This document shows positions 9,785 to 21,000 of a stretch of 64,000 bases of DNA, piece by piece. The translations under genes and the position numbers were made by a program. A model generated the notes under the pieces. It saw only the letters and a list, made by a program, of their open reading frames with translations, was not told the DNA's origin and made no database searches. Where the stretch lies: positions 124,001 to 188,000 of the forward strand of contig JARBJD010000032.1 of assembly GCA_033064195.1 (NCBI GenBank), in the 5' to 3' direction. This DNA comes from Blattamonas nauphoetae (taxonomy: Eukaryota; Preaxostyla; Oxymonadida). The first letter of the stretch is position 1; each line of letters opens with the position of its first letter.

Positions 9785-10429
9785 ACATCACAACTCAACA
9801 TCTCTCTGCGACTCCATCCAATTGTCGCTCGCAGAGGAGATCTGACACTCAGTGCCACACAACAACAATTTCATCGAGATCTGGAAGGAGCCGATGAAAA
9901 CGCCACTCACGCCCTCATGCCTCCTACTCAACCAGCTGTCTGTGTGGATGAACCTGATGAGTAATTTTTTCTCATTCTATTATCTTTTTCATTCTCATTT
10001 GAGATATTTCCTACTGTTCTGTTCGTGGTTGGTGTTTACTGAAATGGTGGAACAACGTGAATACGTCTAAAAGTCTGTATAACAGAGGTATCAATGAAGT
10101 GGAGAAGTAGTTTTCATTTCTGAATTATGCTTCTTTATTTCAGCATAAGTCTCCCTGTATCTGGAAACATAATGTGTGAATAAACTAACTAGAGACAGAC
10201 CATCGCAACTTAGGCGGCTCCCCACCAAATCGAGAGAAAAGTCTACTATATGCGACCGAAGGTGATTTGAAAGGAGAAGCAGTGTCTATCTTCACCAGGA
10301 GTGAGAATTGAGTTGGATTCCAATCGAGAAAAAGAGTGTGCTTGACGTCATAGAGCTTTCATAAAAGTGCGGAAATTCATTGGACCGCAATAAATCGAGA
10401 TTTACTCAGTATCTGATGGACATAGTTCA
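9785..10429. other. Interval with no recognisable feature
   Basis: Several short open frames are present but none has motifs. No inverted repeat matching the upstream transposase was found here. Confidence 0.35.
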
Positions 10430-10960
10430 ACCAAGAAAAAAAAATTTGAACAAAATCTCCTGCTACTCGTTGAAAAAACTGCCTTGTACTTGAAAAGTGT
10501 CACTTTTCACAATTCATTGTGGTAATATCTCAACAACCAGTGAATCAATTGTCATGCTTTTTTTTCGAGATACTTTTGTGATGATCTGAACATTTCAAAA
10601 AAACTTCGGACAGAACTTATGGGAATATATGAAAATTGAAAAAAAACTCATATTTTTCTCGACAAATCTTTCTTATGAAAAAAATCGGTTTCTTTTTTGA
10701 GCAACTTTTGTCGAGATCTATACGATAACAATGCATTTTGTTTGATTCAAAAGGGATGGCTAGTTGTGGAGAAATGATGTGAAAAAGTTGAGAAAAATGT
10801 GTGGACGCCTAAAGGAAACAGTATTTTGAGGTTTTCTCTGGATTGCGTCGGAGTGTAAGTCAAAAATTTTTCGTTTTTTTCTTAGTCTGACCAAAATGGT
10901 CCCTCACAGAAAAAAGGCCGGATTGGTGACACCGGACGGTTTGTTGACATTTCTAATACT
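10430..10960. mobile_element. MITE family copy 3
   Basis: The interior and right end closely follow copy 1 (5111-5710): 'aatatctcaacaaccagtga', 'tatttttctcgacaaa', 'ttttgtcgagatctat', 'tggctagttgtggagaaatg', then 'ggccggattggtgacaccgg'. The left end begins near 'caaccaagaaaaaaaa' and lacks the outer ~60 bp of the terminal repeat. It contains no transposase. Confidence 0.68.
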
Positions 10961-11178
10961 CTGTCCCAACGCCAGGGATTCGAAATTCCCCCGAATTGAT
11001 GACCTAATTCAAAAATGTTGTCACTTTGCCCACCTTGCGAGAAAACATTCTTGTTTGATTGTTTTACGATTCCAGATGAGCAATTTTTAGTATTCATTGA
11101 CAAAACTGGGAAAAAACAGATAAAGAGGAAAAACACAGTGATAATGAATGGAACTGAATATCAACAAGAAAATATGCT

Positions 11179-12987
11179 TCACACCTCGTCTTGAAGCATG
11201 ATGTTATTTGTTTCGATGACATAGTGTGACTTGAGCCATTGCTGTACCAAGTCGAAAAATGAAGCTGCAGTGTGACTGTGTCCGGTATTCAATTTTAATC
11301 TTAGCTGTTGGGCGAGGTGTTTGGTGGACAGTCGGTTTCGTGGAAGGTCCTTCATCCATCTGATAACACTGAATCCTGCTTCAACAGGAACAGTCGTGAC
11401 AGCGATGGTTTTTCCGATGGATGTAAAGAAGTTTTGAAAGTGACTGACCAGTGAAGATACCGCTTCTTTGCCAAATGATTGGATGTTCTCTTCATTTAAA
11501 GAGAGAGGGTCAAAGATTGAAAAGAGTTTGAGCTTTTCGTCAAGAAGACACCGATTCGAGACTTCATTTCGCAGCATCGATCGGAAAAGTGTCGATTTCT
11601 GCAACTGTTGTGTAAACCAGGTAGTGCATTTGTGGAAAAGTCAGAGAGTGGGCCTGGAGTTGAGTGGAAAGAATCGCGAAAAAATGGAGGAGTTCCACGA
11701 GTGCATTTAATCAAGGAAAGAACGAACGATCAAGAAAGCTGTCGAAGACTTCGCGTGGAAGAGTCTCGTTCTCATCATTCAGAATCTCAGCGATAGCTTC
11801 AAAATTATCTCTGACGGACACACAACATTCATACTTACTCATCCATCTGGTCTCGTTCGGAGTCGGCAGTTGTCTTGTTGGAATTTGAAGTGAGATTTGT
11901 TGAGTTTTCAGTTCGATTCGACGTTTTTCAGTCTGATTGACATGACTACATAATTGTTTGACCAGTCTCCATATTTTCTGATAATGATGGTCGTTCGAGG
12001 CAAGTGCATGCTTCACAGCAAGCTGCACCTGGTGCGCAGAACAATGAAAAGGAATGATTTGTGGTAGTCTCGTTTCATTCGGGCTACCATTCCTTTTTCT
12101 TTCCCCACTAAACTAGAGTCTCCATCCGTACAAACTCCCACACACTGATCCAGTGACAATCCAAATTCATCGAAAATTGTTCGAAGAGCTGTATACTGAC
12201 CCAAGCCCGTTCCATCTCCACACAATTCAGAGATGCCAATATGCAGAGTCTGGAGTGGCCTTTGCTTCAAGAATCGTATCATCACTGAAAAGATTTTCCT
12301 GCCACAACAATCCACACCCGCATCCACCATCACCGAGAAGAATCCGGCCTGCGTAATCTCATTCAATCGCAGAAATTGGAAATGCGAATCAAGTGAATCT
12401 ACTAAAGTCTGATGATGATGGACAGAAGATATGGGAATTCGTAGTTGTGGTGGATGCTCTCTCGCACCAATATGGTGTGTCAACTGAAGAAAAAAGTCGT
12501 TTGGAAGGTTGTTCTTTGCAAGAAAAAGTGTATCACAGAATCTCTGCGCCACTAGGATCATCTCATCGTGTGGAACTGATGGGCGATCGGGAAGAACAGT
12601 GTTTGGGGGTTGTTTTTGGACAGATTCCCTGTGGATTTTCGAAGAAAGATGTTCGCGGATATGATGTGGTGAGTAGGGATCACCATGAGTGGTGATGTTA
12701 GGATAGCTTCCATGCAGTTCGTCAGCAACTGCTTCTCTACACACTTTGCAAAGAACCCCTTCTTCTGAGAAAGAGCATATCTGGGAGATATCTTGCTCAA
12801 AATGCAGCTCCCAATTCAATTGCCATTTTGTGTACAAGTGTGCTGAATGAGGTGTCTTCTTCTGAAGTTGAGTTGATTCTGATCTCTTTGTTTTTCGAAT
12901 GGTGTCAGATAGGGGAGGAGTGACAGTTTTTGGAGGTGATAATGAAGGAGATGATCGATGAAAGAAAGAACGAAATGCATTCCACAT
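11179..12987 (-). pseudogene. hAT-superfamily transposase, frameshifted
   Basis: Three consecutive minus-strand blocks make up one hAT protein. Block 1 (12987-12013) has an N-terminal zinc finger ('LCKVC', then 'HLSSKIH') and the first two catalytic regions ('FFSVMVDAGVD' and 'VCTDGDSSLVGKEKGM'). A frame change near 12050 leads to block 2 (about 12060-11711) with the hAT 'ETRWMSKY' region. Block 3 (about 11690-11179) has the C-terminal dimerisation domain, with 'LPRNRLSTKHLAQQL', and two in-frame stops near its start. The domain order matches the zinc-finger hAT group (ZNF862/KIAA1586-like). At least one frameshift and several stops make it inactive. No terminal repeats or 8-bp target duplication were identified. 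Confidence 0.85.
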
Positions 12988-13560
12988 CGATTTGATGAGA
13001 TCGTAACCACAATTCTAGAAATCACAATTGGTGAACAATTCGTTCCAACTATTTATTCAATCTGTGAAATGTAAAATGTCACACATGCATGTTTCTTTCA
13101 ACTCATCATCAGAGAACCATTTCTTGACTAGGCACCCCCGACTCCCCGACGGACCAACCCCGACGCCCCGAGTCAAAACACGACTCGGGGGAAATTGGAA
13201 TCCCTGCCCAACGCACCCATTCGCTTTCGTTTACTCTACACCTCTTTCATTTCCGATCGTGAAGTGTCTGGTGAAATGAAAAGAACAAACGGCTGGTGAG
13301 TGTTCCTGGACAGGAGTGCCAAGACATTTTGTTCCTGACAGTGATTACTAGAAGGCCATCTCAGAGTTCGATCCCCGTCGAGCACAACTTTTTTTCTAGT
13401 ATGTTGAGAATGTTGGTCCACAAAGTTCACCCTGGTCAAGCGATTGTAGGTGTCGAATATTTTGAATAGTTCTAATCTGTAGTGATCCAATCGTTAGCGA
13501 CTCGATCCATCCCATTCGTCAAATTTCACAGAAAAAGCAGAAACAATTTCCCCCACCAAG
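12988..13560. other. Intergenic interval with a GC-rich stem-loop
   Basis: At 13166-13190 a perfect 9-bp stem ('ccccgagtc' with 'gactcgggg') encloses a 7-nt loop, in a locally GC-rich patch unlike its surroundings. From 13300 to 13384 the sequence has some tRNA-like marks (an A-box-like 'tggacaggagtgcc', a 'gttcgatcc' near the 3' end, then a T-run), but it does not fold as a tRNA. No protein gene is supported. Confidence 0.45.
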
Positions 13561-14975
13561 ATGGTCCTTGCCCTGTTCCTGCTCTCTTTTGCCCATTCCT
13601 CGGATATTACACAATTGACGTCAGAGAATTTTGAAGAAGCTGTCAATCGACAACCCACACTCATAAAATAGTATTAATCATTCTATTCCATCTGAAAACC
13701 ACGCTTATTTCTCTCTTATCATCAAGTTTTTCTCAAAATTGTTTTCATTGTATTCAGTTTGCACCCACTTATGAAGATCTGGCAAGCCATTTCTCATCAC
13801 ACAACGATACCGTGACACTTGCTGAAGTCGATTGTGACGTCAATGTCGCTCTCTGTGATAAAGAATCAATCGAAGGATACCCATCTCTTATCTTTTACTC
13901 TTCCATTAACAATCCAGAGAAATTTGAAGGTGAACGCGATTATGAAACACTCGTCAAATTCGTCTCAGAACGAACAGGTATATATCACCATCCTCTTCAG
14001 TCCAACACCGTCACTCTTGATGCTGAGAACTATGATTCAGTCACAATGGATCCAAGCAAAAATGTTCTCGTCGCATTCACAGCTCCGTGGTGCACTCACT
14101 GCAAGCGCCTGAAACCAGAACTTGCCCGAGCTTCAACTATCTTCCAAGATATCGATGATGTGGTCATCGGAATTATAGATGCAGAGGAAAATCGAAAGTT
14201 TTGCCGCCAATTCAAAATTGAGAGCTACCCAACGATCCTCTTTTATCCTGCCCACAGGGAAGGCGACGATGACAAAATCAAAGCCCTTAAACTCTCTGAA
14301 GAACAACTGGTTCAAATGGAACACCGTTTAAATGATGAATTTAGTCAAGAACAACAAACTGACAAGACTTCTCAAGATGATCTTTCCATTCAGATTGACA
14401 CACCCAAAGAGGAAGAGATTGAAGATGGATTGCCTGCTCATCTTCGCAGAAAAGGAGCAAACCTGATCGAGACTCTTGATGGTGATCGATCATTGAATTC
14501 ACTCGTCGACTTCATCAACCAACATGCTGGGACATACCGGACATTCGACGGAGGTGTGGAAGAAATGGCTGGCTTTGAGGAAGTTATTTCAGATGCTATT
14601 GTCAACCTCGTTCATGCCATCACTCAAACACCTCTCAAACCTTCTCCAAACACACCAGACGATCTTACAGTTGAAGCTGAACAGGATCCTACATCAACTA
14701 AGACTCATTCTGAAGATATTCCGACCAGTTACATTCCAACAATGGAAGAAGTTCTCAAGGAGATCAATGAAAAGATTCCACTCGTTCTCAACAAATATAC
14801 TATCAAAACCATCAGACGCTACGTTTCAGCCATCCAAACAAAGGGTTATTCCTGGATTCAATCAGAAGCCATCCGCCTAAGGCGTATTCTATCGTCAGGA
14901 GCCCTCGACGTTCAACAACGAATGGAACTCACTATTAGGATGAATGTACTCGAAATGTTTCACTTACAGGAGTAA
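13561..14975 (+). CDS. Protein disulfide isomerase, two thioredoxin domains plus ERp29-type C-domain
   Basis: Two exons, 13561-13670 and 13727-14975, joined by a 56-bp GT-AG intron, give 452 residues. The protein begins with a hydrophobic signal peptide (about 1-14). The first thioredoxin domain has the active site CFHC (42-45), unusual beside the common CGHC, and the intron ends just upstream of it; without splicing, this domain would appear to lack its cysteines. The second domain has 'APWCTHCK' (CTHC, 159-162) and both domains keep the cis-proline ('GYPS', 'SYPT'). A helical C-terminal region containing 'LVDFINQHAGTYR' matches the ERp29 C-domain of the P5/ERp38 type. It should form and shuffle disulfides in the ER. 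The C-terminus is 'HLQE', with no KDEL-like retention signal. Confidence 0.9.
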
Positions 14976-15082
14976 ATCATTCGCTTTTATGTGATTTATC
15001 ACATTTTTCTTGTTTTGTGGCTTTATTTGGAGTCATACACACAAAAGATATCGAGATGCTATTTTGTCGCAGAGACGACAGG

Positions 15083-18000
15083 TCATTGAAAATAATCATC
15101 AAAATCATCGGTACCGGCTACAGAATGGTCTTGCTCCTTGCTTTTCCGCTTTCTCTTTCCTTTCTTCGATCCTTTCTTCTTCCTCTTTTCTTTCTTTGTT
15201 GAACTTGGTTTGGCTTCGTCAGTTTTCTCCTTCTCTCCTTCATCCTCCTCTGGCGGAACACCATCATCGACCACATCATCCACATCCACTTCTGCCTCAT
15301 CCTCCACATGATTTTGTTGAGCTGACTCTTCATGAGTTGGTTCATTCTGTTCATTTCCCTTGTCCATTCCTTCCTCGTCAAGAAGAGTATCCACATCCAC
15401 TTCCTCAGCCTCCCCGTCCCCCTCCATCTCCACTTCAAGCTCTCCCTCTGTCCCATCTGGGAGTGAAACCGAGTTTCCATCGTCCTGCTCAGGTGTTGGA
15501 GAAGGTTGGTCCGCAACAGGGATCGGGGGCTCAGCTTCGTTGTGTTCGATTTCGTCGTCGGTTGGTGGCGATGGCGATGGGTCGTTGTCTTCTGGTTCGG
15601 GAGGAGACGGTTCGATGTCTTCTGGTTCGGGAGGAGACGGTTCGATGTCTTCTGGTTCGGGAGGAGACGGTTCGATGTCTTCTTGTTCAGGAGGTGATGG
15701 TTCGGTCGAACTTGGTTCCGTTTCTGGTTGATGGTGGTCGGGCTCTTTGGCATCGTCTGAAGGAGTCGGTTCTTCTTCGAGCTTCTCTTCTTCCTCAAAC
15801 GTCGGCTTCTCTTCTTGGTCAACGTCTTCTTCCGGAGTGATCGGTTTGTCATCTTCAGGGTGTTCTTCCTCAGTGATTGGCCTTTCTTCTTGTTCTTTTT
15901 CTTCCTCAACTTCTGGTTTTTCAGATTCAGGTTGATCTTCTTCCGTGATTGGTTTCTCTTCCTGTTCAACCTGTTCTTCCGTTGTTGGCTCTTCTTTTGG
16001 TTCAATCACTTCTTCCTCAGTTGCTGGTTTGTCGTCTTCAGGTTGATCTTCCTCTGTGATTGGCTTCTCTTCTTGCTCAACATGTTCTTCTGTCGTGATT
16101 GGTTTGTCATCTTCGCGTTGATCTTCCTCAGCTTCGAAATCACTTCCAGAAAAGTTGAATTCTTCATCTTCATCATCTTCATTTTGGGTGTGTCCAGTCT
16201 CCTTCGTGTCCTTCTCAGCAGGGACTTCTTCGGGTGAAGGAGATGCTGCTGTTCGGGTGTCCAATCCACTCGGAGTGGGAGGTTGCTCTTGTTCAGGTTT
16301 CGTCTCTTCTTTGTCGTCTTCGTGTTCTGCTGGATCCGAAGCGTCTTCCACATCGAAATCATCGAGATCGAGAGAGATATCATCGTCTTCCACAGGTTCT
16401 TCGACATCATTCTCTTTCTTCTCGCCCTCCTCCTCTTCAACTTCTCCGTTCTCTTCGTCCTTCCGATCCTCGAATGACACAGCGGGAGGTTCAGGAGTGC
16501 CTGATTCAGGAGAATCTCCGTCAATCGACTGTTCTTGCACAGGTCCGATTCTGCCAGACACCTCGTCGGTCGGTTTGAGGTTGGCTTCGTCAGACTCAAC
16601 ATCCAACTCGGCGGCGAGAGACGAGCAGATTTCGTGGATTCGTTCGGTGAACGATCTGAATCGTCTTTGTTTGATGGATGAGAGAGTTTTTGATTGAATG
16701 GCACTCATCTCGTCGAGTTCAGTTGATTTGGAGAGAGTCGTGGAGGACTCGAGCAGTGACGATGAGGTTGGGTGATCGAGTGAATCTGTGTGTGTGGACT
16801 GTCCTTCAGAAGTCTGTCCATCCAGCGACCCACTCTTCCCCCGCTCTCTCTCATCCTCATCCTCCTCACTCCACCCTCGTTCCTCCTCCGACATCCTCTC
16901 AACCCTTCTCAGCATCCTCTCCATCGCACTCAAGCCGTCCTCTTCCTCATCGTCCGAGCGAGGAACGGGCGGCGCGACGACCATTCTCACTTTCGCTGGC
17001 ACTGGCGATGACGATCTCGGCGGATTCATCGCCTTTCTGAACTGCTCGTTGATTCGCCTGTCCTGTTCCTCGAAGATCGTGTTGAAACTGTGCGTGAACT
17101 CGCTTGTCCCGATTGCTGTGCCTGAGAGTTTTGGTTGAGGGAGGAAGACAGGCCGCATATAGTCCGAGTCTTTGATTGTGGCCTTGCGAGTCGAGCGAAT
17201 GTTGTTCCTCTTTTTGTATTGTTTGGAGGCCATCGTTGAGAGATCTTTGAACTCAGATTGGATCAGGAATGCCAGTTGTGACGGCGAGACAGCAAAATCG
17301 CTGAAAGTGAAGCGGCTTGGCTTGACGTCGAGAGCGACGCGATCGATGGGGAATTTGACATCGACAGTGTCGGAGAAGAGAGTGCGAGTGTGAGTGTTGG
17401 TCTCTTCCATTGTTGTGAATGTCACGTTGTCGAAATCAGCTGACACACGCGAATAGAACGACAATTCTTCGTTTCGCAGCTTCCTCGTCTCTTTGTAGAT
17501 CGAATTTTGAAGAGTTTTGATTCTTGGATCGTTTGGAGTGTTGTCAGAGAACGTCTCCGCTTCATCATCGTCCGATGGAAGGTTGAGATATTCAGCAAAC
17601 AGATTATCTTCGTCAACCTCGACGTCTTCTGATTCTTCGTCGTCGAACGCATTCTTCACAAGGAACGGCGTGTGTGCCCGAGATTGTGGAGAGGCACCCG
17701 AACGAGAGAGGAATGGCGAGAAGACCATTGCAGGTGTTCCGATGAACGGACTCCGCATTCCACTGTGAGGACAACTCGTTGTAAGATGGCGTGGGATGAG
17801 GAGAGTGGGCGAGGAGAGAGCAGAGGTCGGTGCGGACGAGTCGAAAGAGAGTGTGATCACTTGCATTCCAGCTTCGACAGGAGTTTCCATGTTTGTCTCC
17901 TTCATCGCCCTTTTGTTCGTCCGAGGCGTCCCTTTCGGAGTGACGTGTGGAGAGTTGTCGATTGATCGACTCTGCGACATGTAACTGCGTAGTCTCTGTT

Positions 18001-21000
18001 TGAGCATGTCTCGACGTGCACGCTTTTCGGGATGGATGGTCTTCCGGACAAGGTCGGGGAGAGACGGAGCGTTAGGTGGGATTGTGAGGTCGACGCTGTT
18101 GAGCGAGATGTCGATTGCTTCGTAGATTTGAAGACTCTTTGTCATACTCGCTGCGATGGTGACATTCGGGCGGATGACAGCGAGAGTGACGGCTGGCACG
18201 GTTGGAGAGAAGTCGAGAGATGGTTGTGGCTCTCCAACTTGATATGCGTACCGTTCTGGGTCTTTGGTGATTGTGAGGAGGGTGGAGTTGATGACAGAAG
18301 TGATGTTGAGAGAATGGTTGAGTTGTGAGACAGCAGGTGGTGGGAAGAAGAATCTGAAGAGAAGATGGGGAACGTCCCGAGTGTCCTTCGAGCTCGGCAT
18401 GAGCGAGAACTGCGCCTTTCTGAAGATCTCTCTGTCGCTCTCGTGCAGTTTGCGTTCTCTCTTCGTCAGTCTTTCCGAAGTCCTTCCGAGAATGATCTGT
18501 CCAATCCTGTCCTTCACCTCACTCGTCTCTCCACTGTCCTCAACATCCAGGAACCGTTCGAGCTGTGAATACGGTGTTTGTCTGACGTCAATCTCGTTGA
18601 TCTTCAGCGACGAAACAGATGCAAGACCTGGCGTGGTCGATGTTGTGAAAGCAACACCTCTCACAAGCCCAGATGTATACATTCTGTCTTCGTCGGTGTG
18701 TGTGGTTGTGTATTCGCTGGAGATTTTGACGATTCGGATCTCGTCGGTGACTAGACTGATCACGTAACGAGGAGCAGATGCATCAACACCTTCATTCTTG
18801 TCGTCTTCCCCATCTCCTCCTGCCCCAGACGATTCTGCAGCTTCTTCGCTCTCACCGCCTTCCTTACTCTGCTCTTCGTCCTGCTCTGTCAGAACACTGC
18901 TGAACGACTTGAGAAGGTCCTGCGAAGCGACAAACGACTTGATGTGTCGGTGCATGTCGATCGCATCGACAACAGCTTCAGCAACCAACGAGTCCTCCAC
19001 TTTCTCTCTTCCTGGAACCCACAACGACTCAATCGTGTTATAAACATCGTTCGCGAACGGCATCTCTTCGACTGCGTAGACTGCGTTCTTCAACACCTCC
19101 AGCTCGATCGATTTTCCGAAGCGAGCTCGCAGCTCGTTGAGGGAGTATGTGCTGGTTGATGTGATGTCAGGGATTTTGATGGTTGCGATGAACGACGCCA
19201 TGTCGACGAAGCGAGAGAGGTGCTTTGGAAGAGCGAAGGCGGGGAGGGGAAGGAGCGAGCGGAGGATTGCTTGGCTCGCAGCTGCGTAGTGATTGTTCAC
19301 AGCTTCTGACGCTTTTGAAACGAATGTCACGAGCGGTCCGAATGTGGAAGAAGGGATGGAGTTGAACGAGAAGTCGGGAAGCCGAAGTTGGATCGTGTTC
19401 GTGGGTTGTGAATATGCTGTGAGGTGTGGATTCAATTTGAGGTACGACACAGACAGTGTGGAATCGGAGAGGAGAACAGGCATTGACGAGAACGAATACT
19501 TTGCGAGGACATCTTCGCGGATGAAGCAGACTCGGATGGACGGTGCTGTTTCAACGACAAATCTGCGACCAACTTCAACATTTGTGAGATCCTGAGTTTT
19601 TCCGACTTTCGTCGAGACAACGGAGACTGAAGGAGTTGTGAAAACGATTGTTGAGAATGGATTCATCTCACAGAGACTGACACTGAGAGTGTTATTGATG
19701 CTCACTCTGAACTGTGGGGTTTGCGTTGTACGAACCAGATTCAGAACAGAAACATCAGCCGTTTTTTCTGTCGGCGATCGTTTGAGATTGATGGCACTAT
19801 GCCCGATCATCGTCAGTGCCGAAGAAACGACCAACAGCGACTCCAAATGTGAGTGTGTGAGTGAGATCCTTGGGGAGTTGAACGACGCTTCTATAAACGG
19901 CGTCTCTTCTTCCACAGTCATCATGAACCGAATGTGGTTGACGGTCGAGATTGTCACGTCCTCTTCCAACCCAACAATGCCTCGATACACAAACGACGCC
20001 TGCACAGACCGGCTGTAGAAGGCTGAGTCGTAATCAGGGATCGACCGCTCAGACGGGATGTTCGCGCGCTTGACCCGCTTCACCAGATTCTGGAAAGACT
20101 GCTCTTTCTCCCAATTTGCGCTGGCTGTCTTGTTCCTCTCTTGGATGCGCATGCGAAGAACGTATGTGTAGCGATCAGCAAGCACTTCGTTGTTGTAGCT
20201 TGTGTAGTCATCGTCGAACTCGTCGAAGGGTCGAGCAACATGTCCTTCTTCTTGGTCGCTGTCGGCTTCTTCGCGTTCTTCGTTGAGTGTCTGTTTAATC
20301 CTGTCGTTGTTCAGAAGGAGTGAAGTCACGTCGATTAGGTGATTGTTTGATTTGAGGAGTTTGTTGTTGATCAGTGTCGAGCGAGTCTTGATCGGGCTGT
20401 AGAGTGGTGATTGGCTTCTCGTGGTTCGTGCAACTGGCGAAGGATCTGAAGCAGCGAACGACAACTCGAACAGTTCGACAGTGAGTGTGGTTGTGGCAGA
20501 TTGGACGACAACAACTTCGATGAACGGAATGTTGATGGCGAGTCTGGATGGATGGATGGCTTCTTCTTCCTTGATTCGGAGGAACAGGTCAGGGATGCCG
20601 GAATCCTGTTGGAGAATTCCATTCATGTATTGCTCAGCCGACACGAACGACCCACAAAGATCGATCAGACGCACTCTGAGCGAAGATTCTGGTGTCTTCT
20701 TCGTCTCTTTCTGAGATCGGAGGGAGCGGAGGATGAGAACGTGGTCAGAAATGGTGTGTGCGATGACAGAAGTTGCCGTGAGTGTCAACTCGAACGACGG
20801 GAGTGCCATTCTCGACTCGGTTGAATGCATCACAGTTGACTGTGGTGGAAGGAACGACACATCGAGGAACGGTTTCCCATCAACCAAGCTGTGTGTGACA
20901 GACAGAATCGGGACAGAGATGGTTGACGCGGAGAGACGAGCTTCGCAATCCACCGAACCCCTCCCAACTGACACTGTCATGGACTCACAATTCGACTCGA

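Noticed and set aside
13300..13384. Possible tRNA with a long variable arm
   Set aside because: A-box-like and B-box-like strings, a weak 6-bp acceptor pairing and a T-run are present, but neither the T-arm nor an anticodon stem pairs.
15118..17140. Several long open frames on both strands opposite the giant gene's acidic tail
   Set aside because: They are shadows of low-complexity GAA/GAG-rich coding sequence; their translations are runs of Ser/Phe or Lys/Arg.
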